NCBI RefSeq assembly: GCF_004102725.1
Contig: NZ_LHQS01000003.1
Location: forward strand, 1-64,000
Direction: 5' to 3'
Source: Methanoculleus taiwanensis
Lineage (GTDB): Archaea > Halobacteriota > Methanomicrobia > Methanomicrobiales > Methanoculleaceae
Length of the DNA: 64,000 nucleotides
Part shown: positions 45,191-53,957 of the stretch, piece after piece
Position numbering within the stretch: position 1 is the first letter of the stretch
Layout of the letters: each line of letters starts with the position of its first letter
Notes under the pieces: model-generated
Database searches by the model: none
Told to the model about the DNA's origin: nothing
The model's input: the letters and a program-made list of their open reading frames with translations, nothing else
Translations under genes and position numbers: made by a program

Positions 45191-46429
45191 ATGGGAGATA
45201 TTGCTCGGCAAGCACCAGACAAGGATACCGGTGAAGATCTTTACCAGTACCTTCTTGAACGGATAACCAACCTCGAAAACCGAAATCTGGAGCTGCGGGA
45301 GCAGTTCCGGCAGATGGAGTCCGAAAAACGCTATATCGAAACCCAGAAGATCCGGTACGAGCGGGAGCTCCGGAAGCTCAAGAGCGAGATCGAGCAGCTG
45401 CGGAGCCCTCCCCTCGTCATCGGAACGGTCACCGATGTCGTAGACAACAACAGGGTCATTGTACGAAGCAGCGCTGGCCCGCGATTCCTCGTCCGCACAT
45501 CGCAGCTCATCGATCCCGATCTCCTCAAGCCGGGTGTGCGGTGTACCTTAAACCAGCAGTCCCTCGCCATCGTCGACGTCCTCCCCACGAGCTACGACTC
45601 GCAGGTCTACGGCATGGAACTCGTAGAGTCCCCTGACGAGCGTTACGAGAGTATCGGCGGCCTGGAACCGCAAATTGTAGAGATCCAGGAAGCAGTCGAG
45701 CTCCCGCTCACAAAACCCCATCTCTTCGAGCAGATCGGCATCGCACCGCCGAAGGGCGTCCTCCTCTACGGCCCTCCCGGAACCGGGAAGACACTGCTCG
45801 CGCGGGCGGTCGCGCATCAGACAAACGCGCACTTCCTCCGTGTCGTCGGTTCGGAGCTCGTCCAGAAGTACATCGGCGAAGGGGCGCGGCTCGTGCGCGA
45901 GCTCTTCGAACTCGCCAAGCAGAAAGCGCCGTCGATCATCTTCATCGACGAGATCGATGCGATCGGTGCGCACCGGAACGACTCGACGACCTCAGGAGAC
46001 CGCGAGGTGCAGCGGACGCTCATGCAGCTCCTCGCCGAGATGGACGGGTTCGAGAACCGCGGCGACGTCAAGATCATCGGCGCCACGAACCGGATCGATA
46101 TCCTGGATCGCGCCCTCCTCCGGCCGGGCCGGTTCGACCGGATCATCGAGATTCCACTCCCCGACTTCCACGGACGGCTGTCGATCATGCATATCCACAC
46201 GAAGGGCATGAACCTCGGCGAGAACGTCGACCTTGCGGAGGTCGCCCGTCTCACCGAAGGAAAGAACGGTGCCGACCTCCGGGCGGTCTGCATGGAGGCG
46301 GGTATGTTCGCGATCCGGAGCGAGCATGAAACCGTCACGCAGGACGACTTCATGAAGGCGATCGACAAGCTCTCCCTGGACTTCGACAAGCATCACATCA
46401 ACACCTCGTACGGTGCGATGTTTGCCTGA
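45191..46429 (+). CDS. pan: Proteasome-activating nucleotidase, PAN1
   Basis: A 412-residue AAA+ ATPase that unfolds substrates for the 20S proteasome. An N-terminal coiled coil (~15-70), an OB domain (~75-135) and the AAA domain follow in order. Walker A is [13 protein letters not shown], Walker [12 protein letters not shown], and the arginine finger region is [11 protein letters not shown]. The C-terminus ends MFA, only a variant of the HbYX gate-opening motif. GAGGAG lies five nt before the ATG. A T-rich stretch just after the stop may end transcription. A second, canonical PAN is encoded 0.7 kb away. Confidence 0.95.
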   Translation: MGDIARQAPDKDTGEDLYQYLLERITNLENRNLELREQFRQMESEKRYIETQKIRYERELRKLKSEIEQLRSPPLVIGTVTDVVDNNRVIVRSSAGPRFLVRTSQLIDPDLLKPGVRCTLNQQSLAIVDVLPTSYDSQVYGMELVESPDERYESIGGLEPQIVEIQEAVELPLTKPHLFEQIGIAPPKGVLLYGPPGTGKTLLARAVAHQTNAHFLRVVGSELVQKYIGEGARLVRELFELAKQKAPSIIFIDEIDAIGAHRNDSTTSGDREVQRTLMQLLAEMDGFENRGDVKIIGATNRIDILDRALLRPGRFDRIIEIPLPDFHGRLSIMHIHTKGMNLGENVDLAEVARLTEGKNGADLRAVCMEAGMFAIRSEHETVTQDDFMKAIDKLSLDFDKHHINTSYGAMFA

Positions 46430-46683
46430 AGAACTCCTTTTTCTCTCCCCCATATCTTTCTCCCGCAGCGAAAGTCCGCGAGCCTGTGCAGTCGATAGTC
46501 TCCGGCAAAGACGATACCTCCTGACCGCATTCGCCGGCTGAAAACGCCCGCAGAGGCCAGAGCGGCCCGCGTAACGATTATATCCGGATGCATAACATTG
46601 ATACCGGAGAATAGAGGTTTATTCGGCTGATGCCCCCTCGCGGGCAATTCCGGGACGGCCCCGCCCGGAAGAGGATACGGCTC

Positions 46684-47127
46684 TCAAAGCCCGGCGTGCT
46701 CGCTCTCCGAGCACCAGACCTCGAGGACGTCGTCCATGCCCTCGAAAGCCTCGCCGTAACTCTCCCGGTCTCTGCCGGGATCCATCTTCACCGACTGAAC
46801 GAGCCGGCCGTCCAGGATACCGTAGAGCAGGCGGTATTCCCAGGGAGCGGCAAGTTTCGTATCCCGCTCGTAGACCTGTTTTGCGAGCTCGAACGAGCAA
46901 TACGTCTCGTCCGTTAACCGGAAGAGCACCACCTCGACGTAGCGCCTGATATACCAGCGGATCTCCGAGATGATAGAGAGGCTGCTTGCGAGGGACGCCG
47001 TCCTGATCAGCACCCCGAACTCGAGGCGCGAGGGGTGATAGAACCGGAGCACCCCCCGGCTGGTCTCGGATTTCAAAAGGGTGGAGTAGAGGTCGACCCC
47101 ATCGGCCTGAACCAGCAGCACGTCCAT
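46684..47127 (-). CDS. DUF5804-like protein, partner of PAN2
   Basis: A 147-residue protein resembling DUF5804, a family of unknown role known from haloarchaea and methanogens. Recognisable stretches are LLKSETSRGVLRFYHPS and SLSIISEIRWYIRRYVEVVLF. It is mixed alpha/beta, soluble, and begins one base after the PAN2 stop codon, so it is co-translated with PAN2. That linkage suggests an adaptor or regulator of proteolysis, but this is inference. The family name rests on visual resemblance only. Confidence 0.72.
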   Translation of the reverse strand: MDVLLVQADGVDLYSTLLKSETSRGVLRFYHPSRLEFGVLIRTASLASSLSIISEIRWYIRRYVEVVLFRLTDETYCSFELAKQVYERDTKLAAPWEYRLLYGILDGRLVQSVKMDPGRDRESYGEAFEGMDDVLEVWCSESEHAGL

Positions 47128-47128
47128 A

Positions 47129-48307
47129 TCAGATGTACATCCGGGTATCCTGGGCCTGGGCCTTGTGCTCCTCGCGTTTTACTTTCTTGATCGCAGCGGT
47201 GAAATCATCCTGCTCCACCGCTTCCGCGTCGCGGCGGACCGCTATCATACCGGCTTCGCGGGCGACTGCCTGCAGTTCCGCACCGGTGGTCTTCTCGGTC
47301 TGGCTGACGATCGCTTCGAGGTCTACATCCTTCATCGTCATCTTCGCCGTGTGGATCTTCAGGATCTCGCGCCGGGAGTCCGCATCGGGAAGAGGCACCT
47401 GTATGATCCGGTCGAACCGGCCCGGCCGGAGGAGGGCGGGGTCGAGCATATCGATCCGGTTGGTTGCAGCCATGATCCGCACGTTTCCACGGTTGCCGAA
47501 CCCGTCCATCTCGGCAAGGAGCTGCATGAGCGTCCGCTGCACCTCTGCGCTTCCACTCGTTCCATCGTGCATCCGCATGCTACCGATCGCATCGATCTCG
47601 TCGATGAAGACGATCGATGGTGCACGCTCCCGTGCAAGGATGAAGAGCTCGCGCACGAGCTGTGCTCCTTCACCGATGTACTTATGCACGAGCTCGCTCC
47701 CGGACATCCTGATGAACCGGGCATTCGAGTTGTGGGCGACCGCCTTTGCGATCAGGGTCTTCCCGGTTCCGGGCGGGCCGTAGAGGAGGATGCCCTTCGG
47801 AGGCTCGACGCCGATCCGCTCGTAGATCTCGGGTTTGGTCAGCGGGTACTCGACCGCCTCGCGAACCTCTTCTATCTCTTCCTTGAGGCCGCCGACCTGC
47901 TCGAACGTGACGTCCGGCTGCTCTTCGAGTTCCATGACGCGGATCCGGGAGTCGAAGACGTTCCCGATGATCTTGACGATGGAGAGCGTGTTATTGACGG
48001 CAACCTTCGTGCCCGGTTTGAGGGTGCGGTGCAGTTTTTCGTTCACCGACGTGACGTATTCCTGATTGTTGCCCTGCTGCCGGAGATATACTTCACCTTT
48101 GTCCAGTACATCGACCACAACGGCAACAAACAGCGGCACACGTTTCAACTGGCCGTTCTCTTTCCGGAGCTGGACGAGTTCCTTCTCGGCCAGCTCGTTC
48201 TTGAGTTTGAAATCCAGGAGCTGCGCCTTCAGATCCTGAATCTGGAGTGCGAGCATGTCGTGCTCACTGCCAGGGTTGTTGCCAATGGTTTCGTCCATGG
48301 TACTCAT
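47129..48307 (-). CDS. pan: Proteasome-activating nucleotidase, PAN2
   Basis: A 392-residue PAN with an N-terminal coiled coil (~17-55), OB domain (~58-120) and AAA+ ATPase (Walker [14 protein letters not shown], Walker [23 protein letters not shown]). It ends MYI, a canonical HbYX motif that docks into the 20S alpha ring. GGAGAAA nine nt upstream supports the ATG at 48307. The coiled coil is shorter than in PAN1 and the sequence is clearly diverged. The DUF5804-like gene follows after one base. Confidence 0.95.
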   Translation of the reverse strand: MSTMDETIGNNPGSEHDMLALQIQDLKAQLLDFKLKNELAEKELVQLRKENGQLKRVPLFVAVVVDVLDKGEVYLRQQGNNQEYVTSVNEKLHRTLKPGTKVAVNNTLSIVKIIGNVFDSRIRVMELEEQPDVTFEQVGGLKEEIEEVREAVEYPLTKPEIYERIGVEPPKGILLYGPPGTGKTLIAKAVAHNSNARFIRMSGSELVHKYIGEGAQLVRELFILARERAPSIVFIDEIDAIGSMRMHDGTSGSAEVQRTLMQLLAEMDGFGNRGNVRIMAATNRIDMLDPALLRPGRFDRIIQVPLPDADSRREILKIHTAKMTMKDVDLEAIVSQTEKTTGAELQAVAREAGMIAVRRDAEAVEQDDFTAAIKKVKREEHKAQAQDTRMYI

Positions 48308-48343
48308 ATAGTTGTTTCTCCAACCACTTATTACTGTGGTCGC

Positions 48344-48748
48344 ATGATTCTGAAGGGAAGAGCTATTTCAAAAGGGTCGGGCAGGGGAGAGCTCCTCGTC
48401 AGCCCTGCGCCGATCTCATTTCTCTCCGGTGTTGATCCGGAAACGGGCATCGTCATCGAGAAAGGCCATCCGCTCGAGGGCGAGAGTGTTGCCGGTCGTG
48501 TCCTTGCATTCCCGTACGGGAAGGGATCGACGGTCGGTTCGTACGTCATCTATGCGCTGGCGCAGAACGGCCGGGCTCCTGCTGCTATCATCAATACAGA
48601 GGCTGAAGCGATCATCGCCGTCGGGGCAATCATCGCCGGGATTCCCATGATCGACAGCCTCCCCGCGGATCTCTCCGATCTTCCGGGCGGCAGCATCGTG
48701 ACGGTCGACGGAGACACCGGCGAGCTCGCCTGCGACGATGCCACGTGA
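48344..48748 (+). CDS. Aconitase X swivel domain, phosphomevalonate dehydratase small subunit
   Basis: A 134-residue DUF126/AcnX swivel protein, in archaea the small subunit of phosphomevalonate dehydratase in the modified mevalonate pathway to isoprenoid lipids. LKGRAISKGSGRGELLVSPAPISFLSG, the substrate loop GRVLAFPYGKGSTVGSYVIY and the final GGSIVTVDGDTGEL are visible. The ATG at 48344 gives the exact family N-terminus. The catalytic large subunit is not in the window. It starts 36 nt from divergent PAN2. Confidence 0.9.
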   Translation: MILKGRAISKGSGRGELLVSPAPISFLSGVDPETGIVIEKGHPLEGESVAGRVLAFPYGKGSTVGSYVIYALAQNGRAPAAIINTEAEAIIAVGAIIAGIPMIDSLPADLSDLPGGSIVTVDGDTGELACDDAT

Positions 48749-48800
48749 GAAGTATCGGGCGAAAGGCTGATACCATCACGGGTGTCACCGAAGGACCACG

Positions 48801-49289
48801 ATGAATACGTACCGGCCGAAGACTGCCGAGACCTACTACGACGTCCTCGGCATCAGCCGTGAAGCGAACGCGGATGAAATCAAAGCCGCATACCGGAGCC
48901 TCGCCAAACAGTATCACCCCGATATCAGCACCGCCCCGGGCGCCCAGGAGAGATTCCTGAAGGTTCAGGAGGCATATGACACCCTCTCCGATCCCGAGAA
49001 GCGAGCCGAGTATGACAGGCTCCTTGCGGCCGGTACTGCCTATTCCCCATACCGCACTCCGGGCGGGGGTGCGTCCGCCGCATACCGGCAGGCGAAATCC
49101 CGGACTTATTACTATCACTACTCTCCGAACGAAGGCTTTTCATCATCAGAAAGACCCGGAGAGGCCACTCCCATAAGCCGATCCTCTCTCGCGCTGATCC
49201 TGCTCAGCGGCATCCTGATGATCGTCGTGCTCGTGTTCCGGGTGCTGCTCGGAATCCTCTTTGCCGGAAATAGGAAAAACGAGCGGTGA
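48801..49289 (+). CDS. J-domain protein with C-terminal membrane anchor
   Basis: A 162-residue protein. Residues ~12-75 are a J domain with the HPD motif (KQYHPDIST), which would stimulate an Hsp70 ATPase. A Tyr/Ser-rich linker follows (about 80-125), then one hydrophobic helix ([20 protein letters not shown]) near the end, so the J domain is tethered at the cytoplasmic membrane face. It lacks the zinc-finger and C-terminal domains of DnaJ proper. Its stop is two nt from the stop of the convergent Usp-GNAT gene. Confidence 0.9.
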   Translation: MNTYRPKTAETYYDVLGISREANADEIKAAYRSLAKQYHPDISTAPGAQERFLKVQEAYDTLSDPEKRAEYDRLLAAGTAYSPYRTPGGGASAAYRQAKSRTYYYHYSPNEGFSSSERPGEATPISRSSLALILLSGILMIVVLVFRVLLGILFAGNRKNER

Positions 49290-49291
49290 CG

Positions 49292-50581
49292 TTACGGCAT
49301 CCGCTTCATCGGACTGACGTTCGAGCCCTCCATGTTGCCGCCCGCAAAGGCGTACCGCTCCCGGATTGTGGGCGGCAGCTCCCGCTCGCTGATGAGCGCA
49401 AAGCCGAAGGATGCGTAGAACGAGACGAGATCGTTTGTCGAATGCATGTACAATACGTCGTTCCCACAGGCGGAGACGAGCGCTTCAACGGCCTTCTTCG
49501 CGTATCCCCGTCCCCTGAACTCTTCGGGAGTGAAGACACCGTCGACCTCCCTCCCGTCCGGATGCCGCCGGCACCGGGCGAGGCTGACGAGGTTGCCGTC
49601 AAGGAAAACGCCGAAGATCCGGTCGGTCTCCTTATTCGCCTTCTGTTGGTGATACCCCTTCCAGATCGCCTCTGCCTTCGGAAACTCCTCCGGTGCAAGT
49701 TCACGGGCTTCCACAGCGAGTGACAGAACGGGGTATTTTACAAGAACCGGACGACGGGCTCGTTTTGCCACGTCGGCTACCGTAGTTCCGAGAGGAATAT
49801 CTCTGAAGTAGTCCTGCTCGCCGTACCGGGAGATGAGGATCAGAGAGGCATCCTCTTCCTCGGCGAGATCGGTGATCTCCTGGCTCGGGTTTCCGAACCG
49901 CACGATCGTCCTGACGGAGAGTCCTTCGCGCGCAAGTTCCGCCGCAAGCCCGGAGAGCTTTCTCTCCGCCTCCTCGATCCCCGCGACCAGTTCCTCTTTT
50001 GTCTCTGCGCTCCTGATGACATGAACAAGGATAAGTTCCGGGATATCCTCTATTCGTCCGACAAAATCGATCACCATCCGGGAAGGCCTCGAGAAATCGA
50101 CCGGACAGAGCACCCGTGAGAAGATATTCGTCCGGCACGCCTCCGGAGCCGCGTCCCGGTAGCGGGTGATCAGGATATCGACGGTGCTTCGGCGAAGGAC
50201 GTCGGATGAGACGCTCCCAAGGAAGTATCCCTGGATGATCCCCTTACCCCGTGCACCGATAACAATCAGCGGAATCTGTTCGCCGGCAGCACGTGAGACA
50301 ACTGCTCCGGCGATGTCACCGTCCCGGACGATATCGAGGATAACTATCGGCTCAAGGCCGAGCTCCTCCACCCGTTCGCTCTGTATCGCCAGTCGGCGCT
50401 CTGCATGCTCCGCAGGCGTCTCGAACGTCTGACCGGAGAGCCATGTCCGCATCGACGCACTCTCCGCATCAAGGGCATGGAGCAGCATCACTTCCCTGAC
50501 TCCGGGGATCTGTCCAAGGCACTCTACAGTTCTCATCGAGTACTCGGAGAAATCGGTCGGTACCAATACCCTCTCAAACAT
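49292..50581 (-). CDS. Tandem universal stress protein domains fused to GNAT acetyltransferase
   Basis: A 429-residue fusion. Usp1 (about 1-145) keeps the nucleotide motif G-x2-G-x9-G-S (GARGKGIIQGYFLGSVS). Usp2 (about 150-280) has a weaker version, RYGEQDYFRDIPLGTTVADV. A GNAT domain (about 290-429) follows, with the acetyl-CoA loop FRGRGYAKKAVEALV. This suggests an acetyltransferase under nucleotide control, perhaps for protein lysines, comparable in principle to cyclic-nucleotide-controlled GNATs in mycobacteria. A TATATTTTAA element near 50622-50633 is the likely TATA box. Confidence 0.88.
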   Translation of the reverse strand: MFERVLVPTDFSEYSMRTVECLGQIPGVREVMLLHALDAESASMRTWLSGQTFETPAEHAERRLAIQSERVEELGLEPIVILDIVRDGDIAGAVVSRAAGEQIPLIVIGARGKGIIQGYFLGSVSSDVLRRSTVDILITRYRDAAPEACRTNIFSRVLCPVDFSRPSRMVIDFVGRIEDIPELILVHVIRSAETKEELVAGIEEAERKLSGLAAELAREGLSVRTIVRFGNPSQEITDLAEEEDASLILISRYGEQDYFRDIPLGTTVADVAKRARRPVLVKYPVLSLAVEARELAPEEFPKAEAIWKGYHQQKANKETDRIFGVFLDGNLVSLARCRRHPDGREVDGVFTPEEFRGRGYAKKAVEALVSACGNDVLYMHSTNDLVSFYASFGFALISERELPPTIRERYAFAGGNMEGSNVSPMKRMP

Positions 50582-50874
50582 GATGATCTCCGCACCGGAT
50601 ATCTGTTCATAGGGCGGTTGCTCATTAAAATATACCCATTTCGACCGCCCCGAAGGACGCCCATCCGCGACCGGGGGCAGACCAGCCCACCGCTTCAGCT
50701 TCCGCCCTAAAATGCCTTAGATCGACCCTTAAGCGCATTATAACCGGCAACTTCACTGGAGAGCAATAACTACTTAATGCTCAATAACGATAGTATAAAG
50801 AATACGTTGATGTGTATATCCGGTTTTTTTTGCGGACGGGCGGGTGATTCCGCCAGATAAACAGAGCGTGACAG

Positions 50875-53202
50875 ATGGTTTTTTTTGGAAATAGGCCTGG
50901 AGCAACGATAACGGTATCAGTGCTGCTGGTGGATGACGACCCTTCCCTGCTCGAAGCTACCCGCATCTTCCTTGAGAGGAAAGAAGGTTTCTCCGTCAGA
51001 TGCGCACTCTCGGCACGAGAAGCGCTCGAGGCTGCCAGGAAGACCCGCTTCGACGTCATCGTCTCCGGTTACGATATGCCGGAGCAAACCGGAATAGAAC
51101 TGCTTCAGGAACTTCGGACGCGAGGGGACGAGACCCCGTTCATCGTATTCACCGGCAAGGGCAGAGAGCACGTCGCAATCGAAGCCCTCAACAGCGGAGC
51201 AGACTTTTATCTTCAGAAGGACGCCGACGTTCCGGCCGTCTTCGCCGAACTCGAGCAGATGCTCCAGAAGGCGGCCCAGCGCGGCTGGACCGAGGCTGCC
51301 CTCAAAGCGAGCGAGGAGCGCTACCGTGCCGTCGTCGAGAGCCAGACGGAACTTATCAGCCGGTTCAGCCCCGACTGGATCATCCTCTTCGTTAACGAGG
51401 CCTACTGCAGATACTTCGGAAAACAAGGTACTGAGATTATCGGGCACCGGTTCAGGCCGGCGATCCCGAGGGAAGAGCAGGCGCTTGTCCGGGATCACTT
51501 CGCCTCGCTCACCCCCGACAATCCCGTCGCCTCCCTCGAACACCGTATAATCATGCCGGATGGAGAGATCCGCTGGCAGCAGTGGAGTGATCGGGCAATC
51601 TTCGACTCTCACGACCGGCTTCTCGAGTACCAATCGGTCGGCCGCGACGTGACGGAACGAAAAATCGCAGAGGAGGCACTTCGGCAGTCCGAGGCGCGCC
51701 TCTCAAAGATCATCAACCATCTGCCGGAACCGACATTTGCTATCGACAAAAACGCACGGGTCATCGCCTGGAACAGGGCACTTGAGGACCTGACCGGCGT
51801 AGCTGCCGGCGAGATGGTCGGTGCAGGCGGGTACGGGTATGCAGTTCCCTTTTATGGGGAGAAGCAGCCGGCACTGGCCGATTATATCCTCAGGCCCGAT
51901 GCGGCGGCCCTGCAGCGGTACACGTTGATCACGGAGAAAGAGGACGAACTGGCTGCGGAAGTGACATTCCCGCTCCCGCAGTGGAACGGACGTATCTTCT
52001 GGATCAAAGCGACACCTCTCTACGACAACAACGGCTCGGTCGTCGGTGCTATCCAGTCAGTCCGCGATGTTACCGAGATGAAGCGGGCAGAGGCCGAGAG
52101 AGACCGGTTACTTGACGAGATTGAAAGGCGAAAACGCCTCCTCGATACGATCTTCGACGTGACGCCCGTCCAGTTTTACGTTTACGACAGGGATCTGCGG
52201 TACCTCTACGTCTGCTCGAAAGGCGCTGAAGAGCGGAACGTAAAACCGGAAGAGATGATCAGAAAGACCTGGCGTGATCTCGGCATGCCGATAGGGATCA
52301 TGGAACCGATCGAACGGCAGCTCCGGATTGTACTCTCGACCGGCTCTCACCTGCAGGGAGAGTATACCTATCCGACCGCGAGCGGCGACAAGGAGTACCT
52401 GTACGAGCTGACACCGATCTACGGCAGCGACGGGGGGGTCGAAGCGGTGGTCTCGACGGTGATCGATATCACCGAGAGAAAGAAGGCAGAAGAGGCGGTC
52501 ATGCAGACCAACCGGAAGTTAAACCTCCTCAACAGCGTCACGCGGCACGACGTCCACAATCAGCTCACCATCCTGATCGGTTACCTGCACCTCTCATGCG
52601 AGCATACCGACGATCCGCTTCTGCAGGAGTTCATCGGCAAGATGCAGGGGGCGGCAAAGACAATTCACCGCCAGATTGCCTTCACCACCGATTATCAGGA
52701 TATCGGTGTCCAGTTCCCTGCCTGGCAGAACCTCCCCGACGCCGTCGCCCGTGCAACGGCCTCGCTTGATACGGGAGCGGTCACGATATTCGTAAACGTA
52801 CGCGGCATCGAGATCTTTGCCGATCCGCTCCTTGAGAAAGTATTCTACAACCTTCTCGACAACGCCACCAGGCACGGCGGCCCTATCACCCGGATCCGCA
52901 TATACGACAGGATAACCGATTCCGGGCTGAAGATCATATGCGAGGACGACGGAAGCGGGGTGCCTGCGCATAAGAAAGAACAGATCTTCAAGCGGGGTTT
53001 TGGGAATAATACCGGGTACGGCTTATTTCTGGCGCGGGAAATCCTCTCCATCACTCATCTTTCGATCGAAGAGACCGGCACGCCCGGGATCGGTGCACGC
53101 TTCGAGATCTCTGTCCCGAATGGTTCGTATCGCTCAACCAGCTCGGGCGACGCCTGCATACCGGCACGTCTGCCGGAGCACGACCCCGCCGGGTCTCACT
53201 GA
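50875..53202 (+). CDS. Hybrid sensor histidine kinase: receiver, three PAS, kinase
   Basis: A 775-residue soluble protein. A receiver-like domain (~14-125) has the acidic pocket VDDDPS and Lys95, but the phospho-acceptor position is Gly65 (IVSGYDMP) instead of Asp. Three PAS domains follow (about 145-265, 270-405, 420-540). The H-box is [10 protein letters not shown] with His558; the ATPase has N-box [17 protein letters not shown] and [13 protein letters not shown]. No membrane helix is seen. A TATA-like AGTATAAAG near 50791-50799 would give a ~55-nt leader. No cognate regulator is adjacent. Confidence 0.9.
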   Translation: MVFFGNRPGATITVSVLLVDDDPSLLEATRIFLERKEGFSVRCALSAREALEAARKTRFDVIVSGYDMPEQTGIELLQELRTRGDETPFIVFTGKGREHVAIEALNSGADFYLQKDADVPAVFAELEQMLQKAAQRGWTEAALKASEERYRAVVESQTELISRFSPDWIILFVNEAYCRYFGKQGTEIIGHRFRPAIPREEQALVRDHFASLTPDNPVASLEHRIIMPDGEIRWQQWSDRAIFDSHDRLLEYQSVGRDVTERKIAEEALRQSEARLSKIINHLPEPTFAIDKNARVIAWNRALEDLTGVAAGEMVGAGGYGYAVPFYGEKQPALADYILRPDAAALQRYTLITEKEDELAAEVTFPLPQWNGRIFWIKATPLYDNNGSVVGAIQSVRDVTEMKRAEAERDRLLDEIERRKRLLDTIFDVTPVQFYVYDRDLRYLYVCSKGAEERNVKPEEMIRKTWRDLGMPIGIMEPIERQLRIVLSTGSHLQGEYTYPTASGDKEYLYELTPIYGSDGGVEAVVSTVIDITERKKAEEAVMQTNRKLNLLNSVTRHDVHNQLTILIGYLHLSCEHTDDPLLQEFIGKMQGAAKTIHRQIAFTTDYQDIGVQFPAWQNLPDAVARATASLDTGAVTIFVNVRGIEIFADPLLEKVFYNLLDNATRHGGPITRIRIYDRITDSGLKIICEDDGSGVPAHKKEQIFKRGFGNNTGYGLFLAREILSITHLSIEETGTPGIGARFEISVPNGSYRSTSSGDACIPARLPEHDPAGSH

Positions 53203-53309
53203 TACCCACCCTCCCCGACAGCGCTCTTCTGCCGTGCCGGAACAGGACAGGGCCAAGGGTTATGGTATGCGAGTGCATGTATGCCGTGATCCCACGCGAA
53301 GGTGACACG

Positions 53310-53696
53310 ATGGAGAAAGTGAAACGGTATCGGTGCAGGATATGCAACTACATCTACTCCCCCGTCCGGGGCGAGCCGCACCGGGGTGTACCCGCCGGCA
53401 CGGCGTTCGAAGATCTGCCTGACGATTACATCTGCCCGGTCTGCGGGGCGACGGGTAAAGGCCCCGTCGGAAAATGGGGTTTTGTTCCCTGGGAACCGAC
53501 GAAGTACATCTGTAAGATCTGCGGGTATATCTACGATCAGAAACGAGGTGAGCCCCGCCGGGGCTTTCCGGAAGGCACGGCGTTTGAAGATCTTCCGGAG
53601 GATTACACCTGCCCGATCTGCGGTATGGATCCGAGAATATCCGAGTTCTACGGGCCGGTCGGCAAGGCGCAGTTCGACCCGATCCTCGACGTATAA
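53310..53696 (+). CDS. Double rubredoxin
   Basis: A 128-residue protein with two complete rubredoxin domains. Domain 1 has CRICNYIY and CPVCGATG; domain 2 has CKICGYIY and CPICGMDP. The eight cysteines should bind two mononuclear iron centres for low-potential electron transfer, in methanogens often to oxygen- or superoxide-detoxifying enzymes. The start at 53310 was chosen for AAGGTGA four to five nt upstream; a longer frame has no such signal. The two domains are similar enough to suggest duplication. Confidence 0.93.
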   Translation: MEKVKRYRCRICNYIYSPVRGEPHRGVPAGTAFEDLPDDYICPVCGATGKGPVGKWGFVPWEPTKYICKICGYIYDQKRGEPRRGFPEGTAFEDLPEDYTCPICGMDPRISEFYGPVGKAQFDPILDV

Positions 53697-53957
53697 GAGA
53701 GGGGTGCGGGTGCCGTCACCCCCGACCCTTTGCTTGCCGGGGCATACTTTTCTTTGCGCCTTTTACAGGACAGCACAGAACCCGGGCTCTCCATCTTCCG
53801 GATACCCGTCAAGTGTTACAGCAGGGTTTTTGCAGATCTTCCAGCGGAAAGTACGGTCGGACAGGGAGCTTCATCGCATTGTCGGACAAAGAGAGAGAAC
53901 TCATTAAGGAGCAGGTGTACCCAAATATAAGCAATCGCTCAGGGGTATGCGAGGCAT

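Noticed and set aside
47165-48343. Extension of the aconitase-X swivel frame 393 codons upstream
   Set aside because: It runs antisense through PAN2, and the family N-terminus begins exactly at the ATG at 48344.
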